64,000 nucleotides of DNA from Lacinutrix sp. Hel_I_90 (lineage in GTDB: Bacteria; Bacteroidota; Bacteroidia; Flavobacteriales; Flavobacteriaceae): NCBI RefSeq assembly GCF_000934685.1, contig NZ_JYNQ01000001.1:3026501-3090500 (forward strand), read 5' to 3'. This document shows, piece by piece, positions 45,185-53,574 of this stretch; the stretch's first letter is position 1; every line of letters starts with the position of its first letter. The notes beneath the pieces were generated by a model. It ran no database searches. It was given only the letters and a program-made list of their open reading frames with translations, and was not told where the DNA came from. Both the position numbers and the translations under genes were made by a program.

Positions 45185-46366
45185 ATGGAAATGAACGTAG
45201 GAATCATAGGGAGTGGTACAATGGGAAGTGGCATCGCGCAGGTCGCAGCAACGTCTGGTTGTAAAGTAAAATTATACGATACCAATCAAGCCGCTTTAGA
45301 CAGCGCAAAAACGGCCTTAGAAAAAATATTAAACCGACTAGTAGAAAAAGAAAGAATCGATACTGCTGAGAAATCAAGAATTCAAGACAATATCGCTTAT
45401 GTTGATACTTTAAAGGGTTTAGCCGATTCAAACTTAACGATTGAAGCGATTGTTGAAAACCTGGACATCAAGAAAAAAGTGTTTTCAGAATTGGAGAATT
45501 ATGTTGCTGAAGATTGTATTATCGCATCAAATACTTCGAGTTTGTCAATTGCATCCATTGCAGCATCACTTAAAAACCCGAAACGTTGCGTAGGCATTCA
45601 TTTTTTCAACCCAGCACCTTTAATGAAGCTAGTCGAGGTTATTCCTGCCATTCAAACCTCATATGAAACATTAGAAAAGGCGATAGATACAATCTCAGGT
45701 TGGAACAAGGCAGTAGCTGTAGCCAAAGATACACCAGGTTTTATTGTTAATCGTGTTGCGCGCCCATTTTACGGCGAAGCGCTACGAATTTATGAAGAAG
45801 GTTTAGCAGATTTCGCAACCATTGATCACAGTTTAAAAACTTTAGGGGGGTTCCGTATGGGGCCATTTGAATTGATGGATTTTATAGGAAATGATGTTAA
45901 TTATACGGTTACTGAAACCGTATTTGCCGCCTTCTACTTCGATCCAAGATACAAGCCAGCATTTACGCAAAAGCGCTTTGCAGAAGCGGGGTATTTAGGT
46001 CGTAAATCTGGAATAGGTTACTATGAATATAATGAAAACGGGAGACGTGTCACTGAGAGTGAAAGCGAAGCATCTCATGATAAGGCATTGGCAAGTCTGA
46101 TTTTCAATCGCGTTTTAGTGATGTTAATCAATGAGGCAGCAGATGCGCTATTTTTAAACATTGCGTCAGCCAAAGATATTGATAATGCCATGACCAAAGG
46201 TGTTAATTATCCTAAAGGCTTGTTGGCCTGGGCAGACGAAAAAGGAATCGATTGGTGTGTTTCAAAAATGGATGAACTATATGATGAGTATCACGAAGAC
46301 CGATACCGTTGCAGTCCATTATTGCGTAAAATGAATAAGAAAGGGATTAGGTTTTTTGAAAACTAG
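45185..46366 (+). CDS. paaH: 3-hydroxyadipyl-CoA dehydrogenase PaaH
   Basis: A 393-residue NAD-dependent 3-hydroxyacyl-CoA dehydrogenase: Rossmann GSGTMGSGIAQVA (about 9-21), catalytic His in CVGIHFFNPAPLMKLVEV, GFIVNRVARPFYGEAL, and a second C-terminal 3HCDH lobe (NRVLVMLINEAADALF, GVNYPKGLLAWADEKG). It oxidises 3-hydroxyadipyl-CoA. ATG 45191 is an alternative start. Confidence 0.92.
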   Translation: MEMNVGIIGSGTMGSGIAQVAATSGCKVKLYDTNQAALDSAKTALEKILNRLVEKERIDTAEKSRIQDNIAYVDTLKGLADSNLTIEAIVENLDIKKKVFSELENYVAEDCIIASNTSSLSIASIAASLKNPKRCVGIHFFNPAPLMKLVEVIPAIQTSYETLEKAIDTISGWNKAVAVAKDTPGFIVNRVARPFYGEALRIYEEGLADFATIDHSLKTLGGFRMGPFELMDFIGNDVNYTVTETVFAAFYFDPRYKPAFTQKRFAEAGYLGRKSGIGYYEYNENGRRVTESESEASHDKALASLIFNRVLVMLINEAADALFLNIASAKDIDNAMTKGVNYPKGLLAWADEKGIDWCVSKMDELYDEYHEDRYRCSPLLRKMNKKGIRFFEN

Positions 46367-46375
46367 GTTTGAGGT

Positions 46376-46699
46376 ATGAGGAAATCGAAGTATCATTTTA
46401 AATTTGAAGAGTTAGGGATATATTCCAAAGCAATGGAATTTGGAGAAGTAGTAAATAGTTTAGGGAATAAATTCCCAAAACAAGAACGTTTTGAATTGAC
46501 TTCTCAATTTAAACGTGCAGCAGATTCAATAGCCTTAAATATTGCTGAAGGTTCAGCAGGAACTGATAAGCAATTTCACTATTATTTAGGAAATGCATGG
46601 TATAGTGCTCACGAATGTATTTCGTGTAGTTCGAAAGCTCAAATGAGAAACTATATTTCTGTTGAAGAAGATGAAGAAAATCGCAGATTAATAACTTAA
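46376..46699 (+). CDS. Four-helix-bundle protein (23S rRNA intervening-sequence type), C-terminus lost
   Basis: A 107-residue four-helix-bundle (S23/IVP-type) protein: LTSQFKRAADSIALNIAEGS, KQFHYYLGNAWYSAHECISC and the QMRNYISVEEDEENRRLI helix are typical. After the TAA at 46697-46699 the same frame goes on for 17 sense codons (LSKMITSLRNKILQRIK) to a TAA at 46751-46753, exactly the missing end of helix four. A single GAA to TAA change explains this. Function of free-standing copies is unknown. It lies 10 bases after paaH and 61 before paaI. Confidence 0.75.
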   Translation: MRKSKYHFKFEELGIYSKAMEFGEVVNSLGNKFPKQERFELTSQFKRAADSIALNIAEGSAGTDKQFHYYLGNAWYSAHECISCSSKAQMRNYISVEEDEENRRLIT

Positions 46700-46759
46700 T
46701 TATCTAAAATGATAACTTCCTTGAGAAATAAGATTTTACAAAGAATCAAATAAATAGAA

Positions 46760-47191
46760 ATGTCAGCAAAAAGCAAACCTATAGCCCCACACCTCATACC
46801 AAAGCGAATGCTTTCGCTTGATGCCTATAGCACTTGGTTGGGAATAGAGATTTTAGAATGCACCATCGGTCACTGTAAAGTAGCAATGACCATTAGAAAG
46901 GACATGCTCAACAGTATGAACAAAGCACATGGTGGTATTAGTTATTCTTTAGCAGATACCGCTTTCGGATTTGCAGCCAACACGCATGGTAAATATGCAG
47001 TGTCCATAGAAACGTCTATCAATCATATTGAAGCATTAAACGAAGGTGATTATATCGTAGCAGAATCTGTAATAGAAAAAGTAAATAATAAGTTAGGTTT
47101 TAATATTATTGAAGTCAAACGAGGAGACGAATTAGTAGCACTTTTTAAAGGTGTTGTCTATCGCACTCAAAAGGATTGGGAAGAAAATTAA
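46760..47191 (+). CDS. paaI: Phenylacetyl-CoA pathway thioesterase PaaI
   Basis: A 143-residue hot-dog-fold thioesterase: NSMNKAHGGISYSLADTAFG (the HGG and Asp are the catalytic site) and AVSIETSINHIEAL. PaaI removes CoA from ring-hydroxylated side products and stops the pathway from trapping CoA. Ends 12 bases before the metallopeptidase start. Length normal (about 140). Confidence 0.93.
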   Translation: MSAKSKPIAPHLIPKRMLSLDAYSTWLGIEILECTIGHCKVAMTIRKDMLNSMNKAHGGISYSLADTAFGFAANTHGKYAVSIETSINHIEALNEGDYIVAESVIEKVNNKLGFNIIEVKRGDELVALFKGVVYRTQKDWEEN

Positions 47192-47202
47192 ATTCAGAAA
47201 AT

Positions 47203-48063
47203 ATGAAATGGCAAGGTAGAAGACAGAGTGGTAACGTTGAAGATCGACGTGGCATGAGTGGCAAAGGGAAACTGGCAGCAGGAGGAGGTCTTGTTGCTGT
47301 TGTAGTTATTCTTTTACAACTTTTTGGTGGTGAAACGGGTCAGCAATTAGCGCCTTTAATCGAGCAAGTCGGAAACAGTCAAACCACGCAACAAGTGGAG
47401 CAAAGAGCTTTGACTGCCGAAGAGCAAAAAATGGGAGATTTTATGGCAACTATTTTAGCGTATACTGAAGACACCTGGAGTCAGGTATTTAGAGAAAATA
47501 ATTTAGGAACGTACCAAGAGCCAAAAATGGTTTTATTCACAGATGCTGTTTCTACCGGTTGTGGAAATGCTACCTCGGCATCCGGTCCTTTTTATTGTCC
47601 TGCAGGCCAAAAAGTGTATATGGATTTGGCTTTTTTTGAGGAGTTAAAAACACGTTTTGGTGCTAAAGGTGGTGATTTTGCTATCGCGTATGTCACCGCT
47701 CACGAAGTTGGACATCACGTTCAAACACTTTTAGGAACATCAAGTAAAGTGAGACAATTACAAGCGCAAACGAGCAAAACGGAGGCTAATAAATTATCTG
47801 TAGCCCAAGAGCTGCAAGCAGATTTCTATGCCGGACTTTGGGCGCATTATAATAAAGAATATTTAGAAGCTGGAGATATTGAAGAAGCCATGAGCGCGGC
47901 CAATGCCGTTGGTGATGACGCTATTCAAAAAAGAACTAGTGGAAGTGTTAATTCTGATAGCTTTACCCACGGCACATCACGGCAACGCATGCAATGGTTT
48001 ATGAAAGGCTATGAAACTGGTGATATTAGAAATGGTGATACATTTTCAGCACTTATAAATTAA
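47203..48063 (+). CDS. Neutral zinc metallopeptidase, YpfJ/KPN_02809 family
   Basis: A 286-residue protein: short polar start (KWQGRRQSGNVEDRRGMSGK), one membrane helix (LAAGGGLVAVVVILLQLFGG), a Cys-containing FTDAVSTGCGNATSASGPFY segment and an HExxH-type zinc site in TAHEVGHHVQTLLG with QELQADFYAG downstream. Periplasmic peptidase of unknown substrate. No evident link to phenylacetate; it sits between paaI and paaJ. ATG 47203 is chosen since the upstream codons overlap paaI. Confidence 0.9.
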   Translation: MKWQGRRQSGNVEDRRGMSGKGKLAAGGGLVAVVVILLQLFGGETGQQLAPLIEQVGNSQTTQQVEQRALTAEEQKMGDFMATILAYTEDTWSQVFRENNLGTYQEPKMVLFTDAVSTGCGNATSASGPFYCPAGQKVYMDLAFFEELKTRFGAKGGDFAIAYVTAHEVGHHVQTLLGTSSKVRQLQAQTSKTEANKLSVAQELQADFYAGLWAHYNKEYLEAGDIEEAMSAANAVGDDAIQKRTSGSVNSDSFTHGTSRQRMQWFMKGYETGDIRNGDTFSALIN

Positions 48064-48134
48064 AATTAAAAGAGATCTATAATCCTACAAGGTTTTTAAA
48101 TATTTAAGGGATAATAAGAAAGTAAAACAATAAG

Positions 48135-48158
48135 ATTCGTGCCTTAGCGCGAATGACA
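48135..48158. repeat. Dispersed palindromic repeat, family A
   Basis: ATTCGTGCCTTAGCGCGAAT followed by GACA; arms ATTCG-GC / GC-CGAAT, seven bases before the paaJ ATG. A family B-like CCTACAAGGTTTTTAAAT copy stands just before it (48081-48110). Confidence 0.6.
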
Positions 48159-48165
48159 CAAACTT

Positions 48166-49380
48166 ATGAAAGAAGCATATATAATAGACGGCATTAGAAC
48201 GCCAATAGGAAATTACAAAGGCACATTATCGGCTGTTCGTACAGACGATTTAGGCGCATTAGTGATTGAAGAAATTGTAAAACGTAATCCAAGCATTCCA
48301 AAAGAGGCCTATGACGATGTTATTATGGGTTGTGCAAATCAAGCAGGAGAAGACAATCGTAATGTCGCTCGTATGTCATCATTGTTAGCAGGATTGCCAT
48401 TTACAGTGCCAGGAGAAACCGTAAATCGCTTATGCAGTTCGGGATTATCGGCAATAATTCACGCCAATCGCGCTATAAAAGCTGGAGATGGAGACCTCTT
48501 TATTTCAGGAGGTGTTGAAAATATGACACGTGGTCCCTACGTTATGGCAAAACCATCATCGGCATTTGGAGGAGATTCAAAACTTTACGACTCTACATTT
48601 GGATGGCGTTTTATCAATCCGAGAATGCAACAACTTTATGGTACCGATGGCATGGGTAATACTGCCGAAAATTTAGTAGAGAAATATAATATCTCACGAG
48701 AAGATCAAGACAAGTTTGCTTATTGGAGCCAAATGAAAGCAGCCAAAGCACAAGAAAATGGACGCTTAGCAAAAGAAATTGTTACCGTTGAAATTCCGCA
48801 ACGTAAAAAAGATCCCATTAAGTTTTCAAAAGACGAGTTTGTAAAACCAACAACTTCTTTAGAGATTTTAGGAAAATTACGAGCGGCCTTTAAAAAGGAG
48901 GGTGGCAGTGTCACTGCAGGAAATTCTTCAGGATTAAATGATGGCGCAGCAGCAACAATCATTGCTTCCGAAGCGGCCGTAAAAAAATATAATTTAAAAC
49001 CATTAGCAAGAATAGTAAGTTCTGCTGTTGTTGGTGTAGAGCCAAGAATTATGGGCATTGGTCCGGTGGAAGCCTCAAACAAAGCATTAGCAAAAGCAGG
49101 GCTAACGATGGACGATATGGATATTATAGAATTAAACGAAGCCTTTGCAGCACAAGCATTAGCCTGCACACGAGCGTGGGGATTAGCAGATGATGATCCT
49201 AGATTAAATCCAAATGGAGGCGCCATAGCTATTGGTCATCCACTAGGTGTTACTGGAACAAGATTGGCCTATTCAGCAGCTTTAGAATTGAAAGAGCAAA
49301 ACAAGCGTTATGCGTTAGTAACCATGTGTATTGGTGTCGGTCAAGGGTATGCGACTATTATTGAGAATGTAAATTTATAA
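48166..49380 (+). CDS. paaJ: 3-oxoadipyl-CoA thiolase PaaJ
   Basis: A 404-residue thiolase splitting 3-oxoadipyl-CoA into acetyl-CoA and succinyl-CoA. Active-site Cys in VNRLCSSGLSAI (about 90), His in GGAIAIGHPLGVTGTR (about 352), and second Cys in MCIGVGQG (about 388). Similar to PaaJ/PcaF by IRTPIGNYKGTLSAVRTDDL at the start. Length normal (400). Confidence 0.93.
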   Translation: MKEAYIIDGIRTPIGNYKGTLSAVRTDDLGALVIEEIVKRNPSIPKEAYDDVIMGCANQAGEDNRNVARMSSLLAGLPFTVPGETVNRLCSSGLSAIIHANRAIKAGDGDLFISGGVENMTRGPYVMAKPSSAFGGDSKLYDSTFGWRFINPRMQQLYGTDGMGNTAENLVEKYNISREDQDKFAYWSQMKAAKAQENGRLAKEIVTVEIPQRKKDPIKFSKDEFVKPTTSLEILGKLRAAFKKEGGSVTAGNSSGLNDGAAATIIASEAAVKKYNLKPLARIVSSAVVGVEPRIMGIGPVEASNKALAKAGLTMDDMDIIELNEAFAAQALACTRAWGLADDDPRLNPNGGAIAIGHPLGVTGTRLAYSAALELKEQNKRYALVTMCIGVGQGYATIIENVNL

Positions 49381-49383
49381 AGA

Positions 49384-49510
49384 TTTGTCATTCCTGTGTA
49401 GGCAGGAATCTACATCATAATAATTACAATGTCTCTTCGAGTGATTTGTGAAGCTTGAGCAAATGGTATCGAGAAGACACAAAACCAGAGTTTCGTTTTC
49501 ACGAAAACGA
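49384..49510. repeat. Cluster of dispersed palindromic repeats
   Basis: Family A in reverse at 49384-49409 (GTCATTCC ... GGAATC); an imperfect TGTCTCTTCGAG ... TATCGAGAAGACA pair at about 49430-49479; and a perfect TCGTTTTC-AC-GAAAACGA stem at 49493-49510, 15 bases before the paaZ ATG. Confidence 0.6.
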
Positions 49511-49525
49511 TAAATAAAATTATCG

Positions 49526-52024
49526 ATGAACAAAATACAACATTATGTCCAGGGACAATGGACACAAGGGAAAGAAGAAGGTATGCCAATTCTGGATGCC
49601 GTTACAGGAGATGCTTTTACTAGCGTTGCTATTGAAGGGTTAGACATCCCTGAAATTCTTAATTATGGAAGAACAAAAGGTGGCGAAGTTCTTCGTAAAA
49701 TGACCTTCCAGGAACGTGGGAACATGCTTAAAAGTTTAGCGTTATATCTCACTAAGCGTAAAGAACAGTTTTATGAATTAAGTTATAGAACGGGAGCAAC
49801 TCGTGTGGATAGTTGGATTGATATAGAAGGGGGATTTGGAAACTTATTTGCCAATGCGTCTTTAAGAAAATTATTTCCTAACCAACCCTATCATGTGGAA
49901 GGAGAACCTATTGATCTTTCACGCGGAGGGCGCTTTATGGCGCATCATATTATGGTACCTAAAAAAGGTGTTGCAGTGCATATCAATGCTTTTAATTTTC
50001 CGGTTTGGGGGATGCTAGAAAAGTGCGCCGTTAATTGGATGGCTGGAGTGCCAGCAGTAGTTTTACCAGCGCCGTCATCATCCTATTTAGCTGAAGCCGT
50101 TGCTAAAGAGATCATCGCTTCAGGAATTCTACCTGAAGGCGCCCTGCAAATTATAAACGGAACCGTAAAAAATATTTTAGATACTGTAGAATCTCAAGAT
50201 GTTGTAACCTTTACAGGTTCTGCGCAAACAGGTCGTTTATTAAAAGCGCATCCAAGACTCATTCAGGAATCTGTACCATTTACTATGGAAGCCGATTCTT
50301 TAAATGCCTCCATTTTAGGAGAAGATGCGGTGCCTGGAACACCAGAATTCGACTTGTTTATTAAGGAAGTTCGAAATGAAATGACCGCTAAGGCAGGACA
50401 AAAGTGTACTGCTATTAGACGTGTTATCGTTCCAGAAAATGTAGTAGAAGATGTTCAAATCGCACTAGGTAAAGCTTTAGACAAAGTGACTGTTGGAGAT
50501 CCAAGACTCAAAGAGGTACGCATGGGGTCTTTAGTGAGTCATCAACAAGTGCAAGCGGTTAGAGATTCGGTAAACGATTTAGCAAAAGAAGCTCAAATTG
50601 TTTATGGTAATTTGGATGTCATTCAAACCATTGGAGCAGATGCAAAGAAAGGTGCTTTCATAAGCCCGATTTTATTGCGAGCAGACCATCCGTTTCAGAA
50701 TACTGTTATTCATGAGCGTGAAGCTTTCGGGCCAGTAAGTACCATTATGCCCTATAAAAACTTAGATGAAGCCATTACGCTTGCACAAATGGGTAAGGGC
50801 TCTTTAGTATCATCTATTGCAACAAATGATGATAAAATTGCGAAAGACTATGTCATCAATGCAGCGAGTCACCACGGAAGAATATTAGTGCTTAATCGAG
50901 AAAGTGCTAAAGAAAGTACAGGTCATGGTTCTCCATTACCATACTTAGTTCATGGCGGTCCAGGACGTGCCGGAGGTGGTGAGGAAATGGGTGGTATGCG
51001 TGGTATTAAGCATTACTTACAGCGTACCGCTATTCAAGGGTCGCCAACAACGCTCACAGAAATTACAGGTATTTATCAGCAAAATGCAAAATATAAGGAA
51101 GCAGAACAGCATCCCTTTAAATACCATTGGGAGGATATTCAACCGGGCATGTCATTGAAGACGCATAAGCGGACTTTCACGGATACTGATATTATTAATT
51201 TTGCTAATTTAACTTGGGATCATTTCTATGCACATACAGATATTACCTCTTTAGACGGTAGTATTTTTGAGAAAAGAACAGCGCATGGTTATTTCATTAT
51301 TTCGGCGGCAGCTGGATTATTTGTCTATCCAAATAAAGGACCTGTCGCTGCTAATTATGGACTAGAAGAGTGTCGTTTCTTACGTCCGTTATATCATAAC
51401 GATACCGTATACGTACGATTAACTTGTAAACAAAAAGTAGATCGTGATGTGGCGTCTGCCGAGCATCCAAGTGGTATTGTAAAATGGTTCGTTGAGGTGT
51501 TTGATGCTGAAGATGAGTTGGTAGCGATTGCTACAATCTTAACGATGGTAGAGAAGAAGCAGGAAACTTTAGTTGAAATGACTGAAGTGAAAATTCAAGA
51601 GGCTTTATCAAAATTAACGGCTGAGGCTAAGCCTCATTGGGGAATCATGACACCGCAGCACATGATTGAGCATTTGGAACATACCTATAAAATTGCATCA
51701 GGTGAACTTCAGGATTTTGAAATAGCAACACCAGAAAAGATTTTAGAAAAGGTACATAATAGCCTTTATAATTATGAAAAATTCCCTAAAAATTCAAGGT
51801 TCCCATTGTTAGAAAAGGACACTTTGGATGTGTTAAAGCATCCTGATTTCCAGACTGCAGTGGAAAAGTTTATAGATCAAAGAGAAAAGTATAAGGTGTT
51901 TTTTAAAGAAAACCCAGAGGCTAAATTAAATAATATAGTTTTCGGCGAATTGAATAAATATGAGTGGTATTTATTGGAGCGAAAACATCTGAATCATCAC
52001 TTTGAACAGTTTGGGCTTTTGTAA
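49526..52024 (+). CDS. paaZ: PaaZ bifunctional protein with extra C-terminal domain
   Basis: An 832-residue protein. N-terminal aldehyde dehydrogenase (about 1-510; catalytic Glu in FTMEADSLNAS, Cys in AGQKCTAIRRVIVP) and MaoC-type enoyl-CoA hydratase (about 540-680; NLTWDHFYAHTD with the catalytic Asp and RTAHGYFIISAAAGL) form normal PaaZ, about 680 residues in E. coli, which opens oxepin-CoA and oxidises the semialdehyde. Residues about 685-832 are an added domain (TAEAKPHWGIMTPQHMIEHL, then HHFEQFGLL) resembling DUF1569/DinB-like folds. Start ATG is clear. The added domain has no known function. Confidence 0.92.
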   Translation: MNKIQHYVQGQWTQGKEEGMPILDAVTGDAFTSVAIEGLDIPEILNYGRTKGGEVLRKMTFQERGNMLKSLALYLTKRKEQFYELSYRTGATRVDSWIDIEGGFGNLFANASLRKLFPNQPYHVEGEPIDLSRGGRFMAHHIMVPKKGVAVHINAFNFPVWGMLEKCAVNWMAGVPAVVLPAPSSSYLAEAVAKEIIASGILPEGALQIINGTVKNILDTVESQDVVTFTGSAQTGRLLKAHPRLIQESVPFTMEADSLNASILGEDAVPGTPEFDLFIKEVRNEMTAKAGQKCTAIRRVIVPENVVEDVQIALGKALDKVTVGDPRLKEVRMGSLVSHQQVQAVRDSVNDLAKEAQIVYGNLDVIQTIGADAKKGAFISPILLRADHPFQNTVIHEREAFGPVSTIMPYKNLDEAITLAQMGKGSLVSSIATNDDKIAKDYVINAASHHGRILVLNRESAKESTGHGSPLPYLVHGGPGRAGGGEEMGGMRGIKHYLQRTAIQGSPTTLTEITGIYQQNAKYKEAEQHPFKYHWEDIQPGMSLKTHKRTFTDTDIINFANLTWDHFYAHTDITSLDGSIFEKRTAHGYFIISAAAGLFVYPNKGPVAANYGLEECRFLRPLYHNDTVYVRLTCKQKVDRDVASAEHPSGIVKWFVEVFDAEDELVAIATILTMVEKKQETLVEMTEVKIQEALSKLTAEAKPHWGIMTPQHMIEHLEHTYKIASGELQDFEIATPEKILEKVHNSLYNYEKFPKNSRFPLLEKDTLDVLKHPDFQTAVEKFIDQREKYKVFFKENPEAKLNNIVFGELNKYEWYLLERKHLNHHFEQFGLL

Positions 52025-52042
52025 GTCCAAACTGGTCGAAGC

Positions 52043-52071
52043 TTCCGAGAAATCGGATGTCTCATAAATAA
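52043..52071. repeat. Dispersed palindromic repeat, family D
   Basis: TCCGA-GAAA-TCGGA stem (52044-52057) followed by GTCTCATAAA; related to 42721-42746 and to a fragment at 43588-43603. Confidence 0.6.
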
Positions 52072-52082
52072 GACTTCAAAAG

Positions 52083-52367
52083 ATGAAACATTACGTCTAC
52101 ATAATCACCAATAAAAAAGATGGCGTTTTGTATATTGGAGAAACAAAAGATTTAAAGAAAAGAATATATCAACATAAAAATAAAGTCCACCCAAAGACGT
52201 TTTCAGCAAGATATAATTTAGACAAACTTATATATTTAGAAGAGTTTGAAACAGAAGCAAAAGCTAAATTAAGAGAAAAGCAAATGAAAAAGTGGAATAG
52301 AGAATGGAAAATTGAATTGATAGAGAAATTGAATCCTAATTGGACGGATTTATATACAGAAATATAA
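52083..52367 (+). CDS. Single-domain GIY-YIG endonuclease-like protein
   Basis: A 94-residue protein composed of one GIY-YIG domain: YVYIITNKKDGVLYIGETKD (the two motif strands, YVY and YIG), then RIYQHKN with the Arg, and KLREKQMKKWNREWKIELIE with the metal-binding Glu. These UPF0213-type proteins resemble UvrC and homing endonuclease catalytic cores, but the free-standing form has no proven target. It lies between paaZ and the hydratase, flanked by repeats, without a visible role in phenylacetate. Confidence 0.85.
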   Translation: MKHYVYIITNKKDGVLYIGETKDLKKRIYQHKNKVHPKTFSARYNLDKLIYLEEFETEAKAKLREKQMKKWNREWKIELIEKLNPNWTDLYTEI

Positions 52368-52386
52368 GTTTAACACATAAAAACAG

Positions 52387-52417
52387 ATTCCCGTTTTCAC
52401 GGGAACACGCAAGCGTG
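52387..52417. repeat. Repeat pair abutting the hydratase start codon
   Basis: Stem TTCCCG-TTTTCA-CGGGAA (52388-52405) followed at once by CACGC-AA-GCGTG (52406-52417); the next base is the A of the ATG at 52418, and the repeat tail GATGACA supplies that start codon. Confidence 0.7.
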
Positions 52418-53170
52418 ATGACAGAACCATACGTAAAAATAAACATAGAAAACGAAGTAGGATACATAGAATTTTTTCATCCTGCTCATAATTCGCTACC
52501 AGGCGATATATTAGCAGAATTAGCACAAACCATTACTGATGCTGGACATAACGACGACATAAAAGTTATTGTTCTAAAAAGTGGGAAAGAGAGAACGTTC
52601 TGTGCTGGTGCCAGCTTTAAAGAATTAATAAACATTAATGATGAAGCAACAGGGAAAGTATTCTTTTCAGGCTTTGCCAATGTGATTAATGCCATGCGTA
52701 AATGCCCTAAATTTATTATTGGGCGAATTCAAGGAAAAACTGTTGGAGGAGGTATTGGACTAGCGGCTTCAACCGATTATTGTATGGCTTCCAAATTCGC
52801 GGCTATTAAATTAAGTGAGCTAAATATTGGTATTGGACCTTTTGTTGTTGGACCGGCAATAGAACGTAAAATGGGATTGAGTGCGATGTCACAAATCGCT
52901 ATTGATGCGAATACGTTTTATCCTGCAGAATGGGCTAAAGAGAAAGGATTATTTACGCAAGTGTATGAAAGTACAGAGGAACTTGATGAAGCAGTAAAAG
53001 CAACGGCGGAACATTTATGTACTTACAATACCGACGCGATGAAGGAAATGAAAAAAGTCTTTTGGTCAGGGACAGACGATTGGGATCAACTCCTAGCAGA
53101 TCGCGCCAAAACTAGTGGGCGATTGGTCCTTTCAGCGTTTACAAAAGAAAAATTAAAAGGCTTTAAATAA
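52418..53170 (+). CDS. Enoyl-CoA hydratase/isomerase family protein (PaaF-like role)
   Basis: A 250-residue crotonase-fold enzyme: oxyanion-hole motifs RTFCAGASFKEL and GKTVGGGIGLAASTDY; one catalytic Glu is present in LSELNIGIGPFVVG, while the other position (Gly in GGGIGLA) is not Glu, as in methylglutaconyl-CoA hydratase-type members. Position in the cluster suggests the PaaF step (2,3-dehydroadipyl-CoA hydration), but another acyl-CoA reaction is possible. ATG 52418 is chosen as the upstream frame is repeat DNA. Confidence 0.75.
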   Translation: MTEPYVKINIENEVGYIEFFHPAHNSLPGDILAELAQTITDAGHNDDIKVIVLKSGKERTFCAGASFKELININDEATGKVFFSGFANVINAMRKCPKFIIGRIQGKTVGGGIGLAASTDYCMASKFAAIKLSELNIGIGPFVVGPAIERKMGLSAMSQIAIDANTFYPAEWAKEKGLFTQVYESTEELDEAVKATAEHLCTYNTDAMKEMKKVFWSGTDDWDQLLADRAKTSGRLVLSAFTKEKLKGFK

Positions 53171-53179
53171 GTCTAAAGG

Positions 53180-53470
53180 TTATTCTATATAAAGGACCGC
53201 TTTTATAGGTATAGTGATGCCTTGTTTTAGTACAACAAAGTCTGTAGTTAAAGCCCATATGGTTGTATTAACGTGTAATAAGTTGTTATGGTCATCTTTA
53301 AAATAAATGCGAACCTTGCCTTTAGATAAATTACCTAAGTGAGTTGCACGATTAAGGTAATGAGACCTCAATACACGGGCTCTCGTAGACTGTAATGTTT
53401 CTAAGTTCGAGAATTTTAATTGTGGAATAGCTTCTTTTTCAATAATAGAAGAGGGGGTTAGAACGGTCAT
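53180..53470 (-). CDS. Hypothetical small protein
   Basis: A 96-residue protein, soluble, with a basic middle (STRARVLRSHYLNRATHLGN) and a beta-rich end (KVRIYFKDDHNNLLHVNTTI, LKQGITIPIKAVLYIE). No family is recognised. It converges on the hydratase with a nine-base gap and faces away from paaY; three ATATGCT copies (53507-53543) lie in its upstream region. Possibly a small regulatory or RNA-binding protein, but nothing supports that directly. Confidence 0.55.
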   Translation of the reverse strand: MTVLTPSSIIEKEAIPQLKFSNLETLQSTRARVLRSHYLNRATHLGNLSKGKVRIYFKDDHNNLLHVNTTIWALTTDFVVLKQGITIPIKAVLYIE

Positions 53471-53574
53471 AATTTTGGGGCTTTATGATGTTAGTGTATG
53501 GCTTTGATATGCTCAATATGCTTAAATATAATTATAATATGCTTACATAACGAATTAACTTAAGAAAATAATTT

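Noticed and set aside
48720-49226. 168-codon minus-strand frame opposite the thiolase
   Set aside because: Shadow of the highly conserved PaaJ coding region.
40130-53170. Insertion sequence or integron explaining the inserted genes in the paa cluster
   Set aside because: No transposase, integrase or long terminal inverted repeats were seen; only short palindromic repeats.
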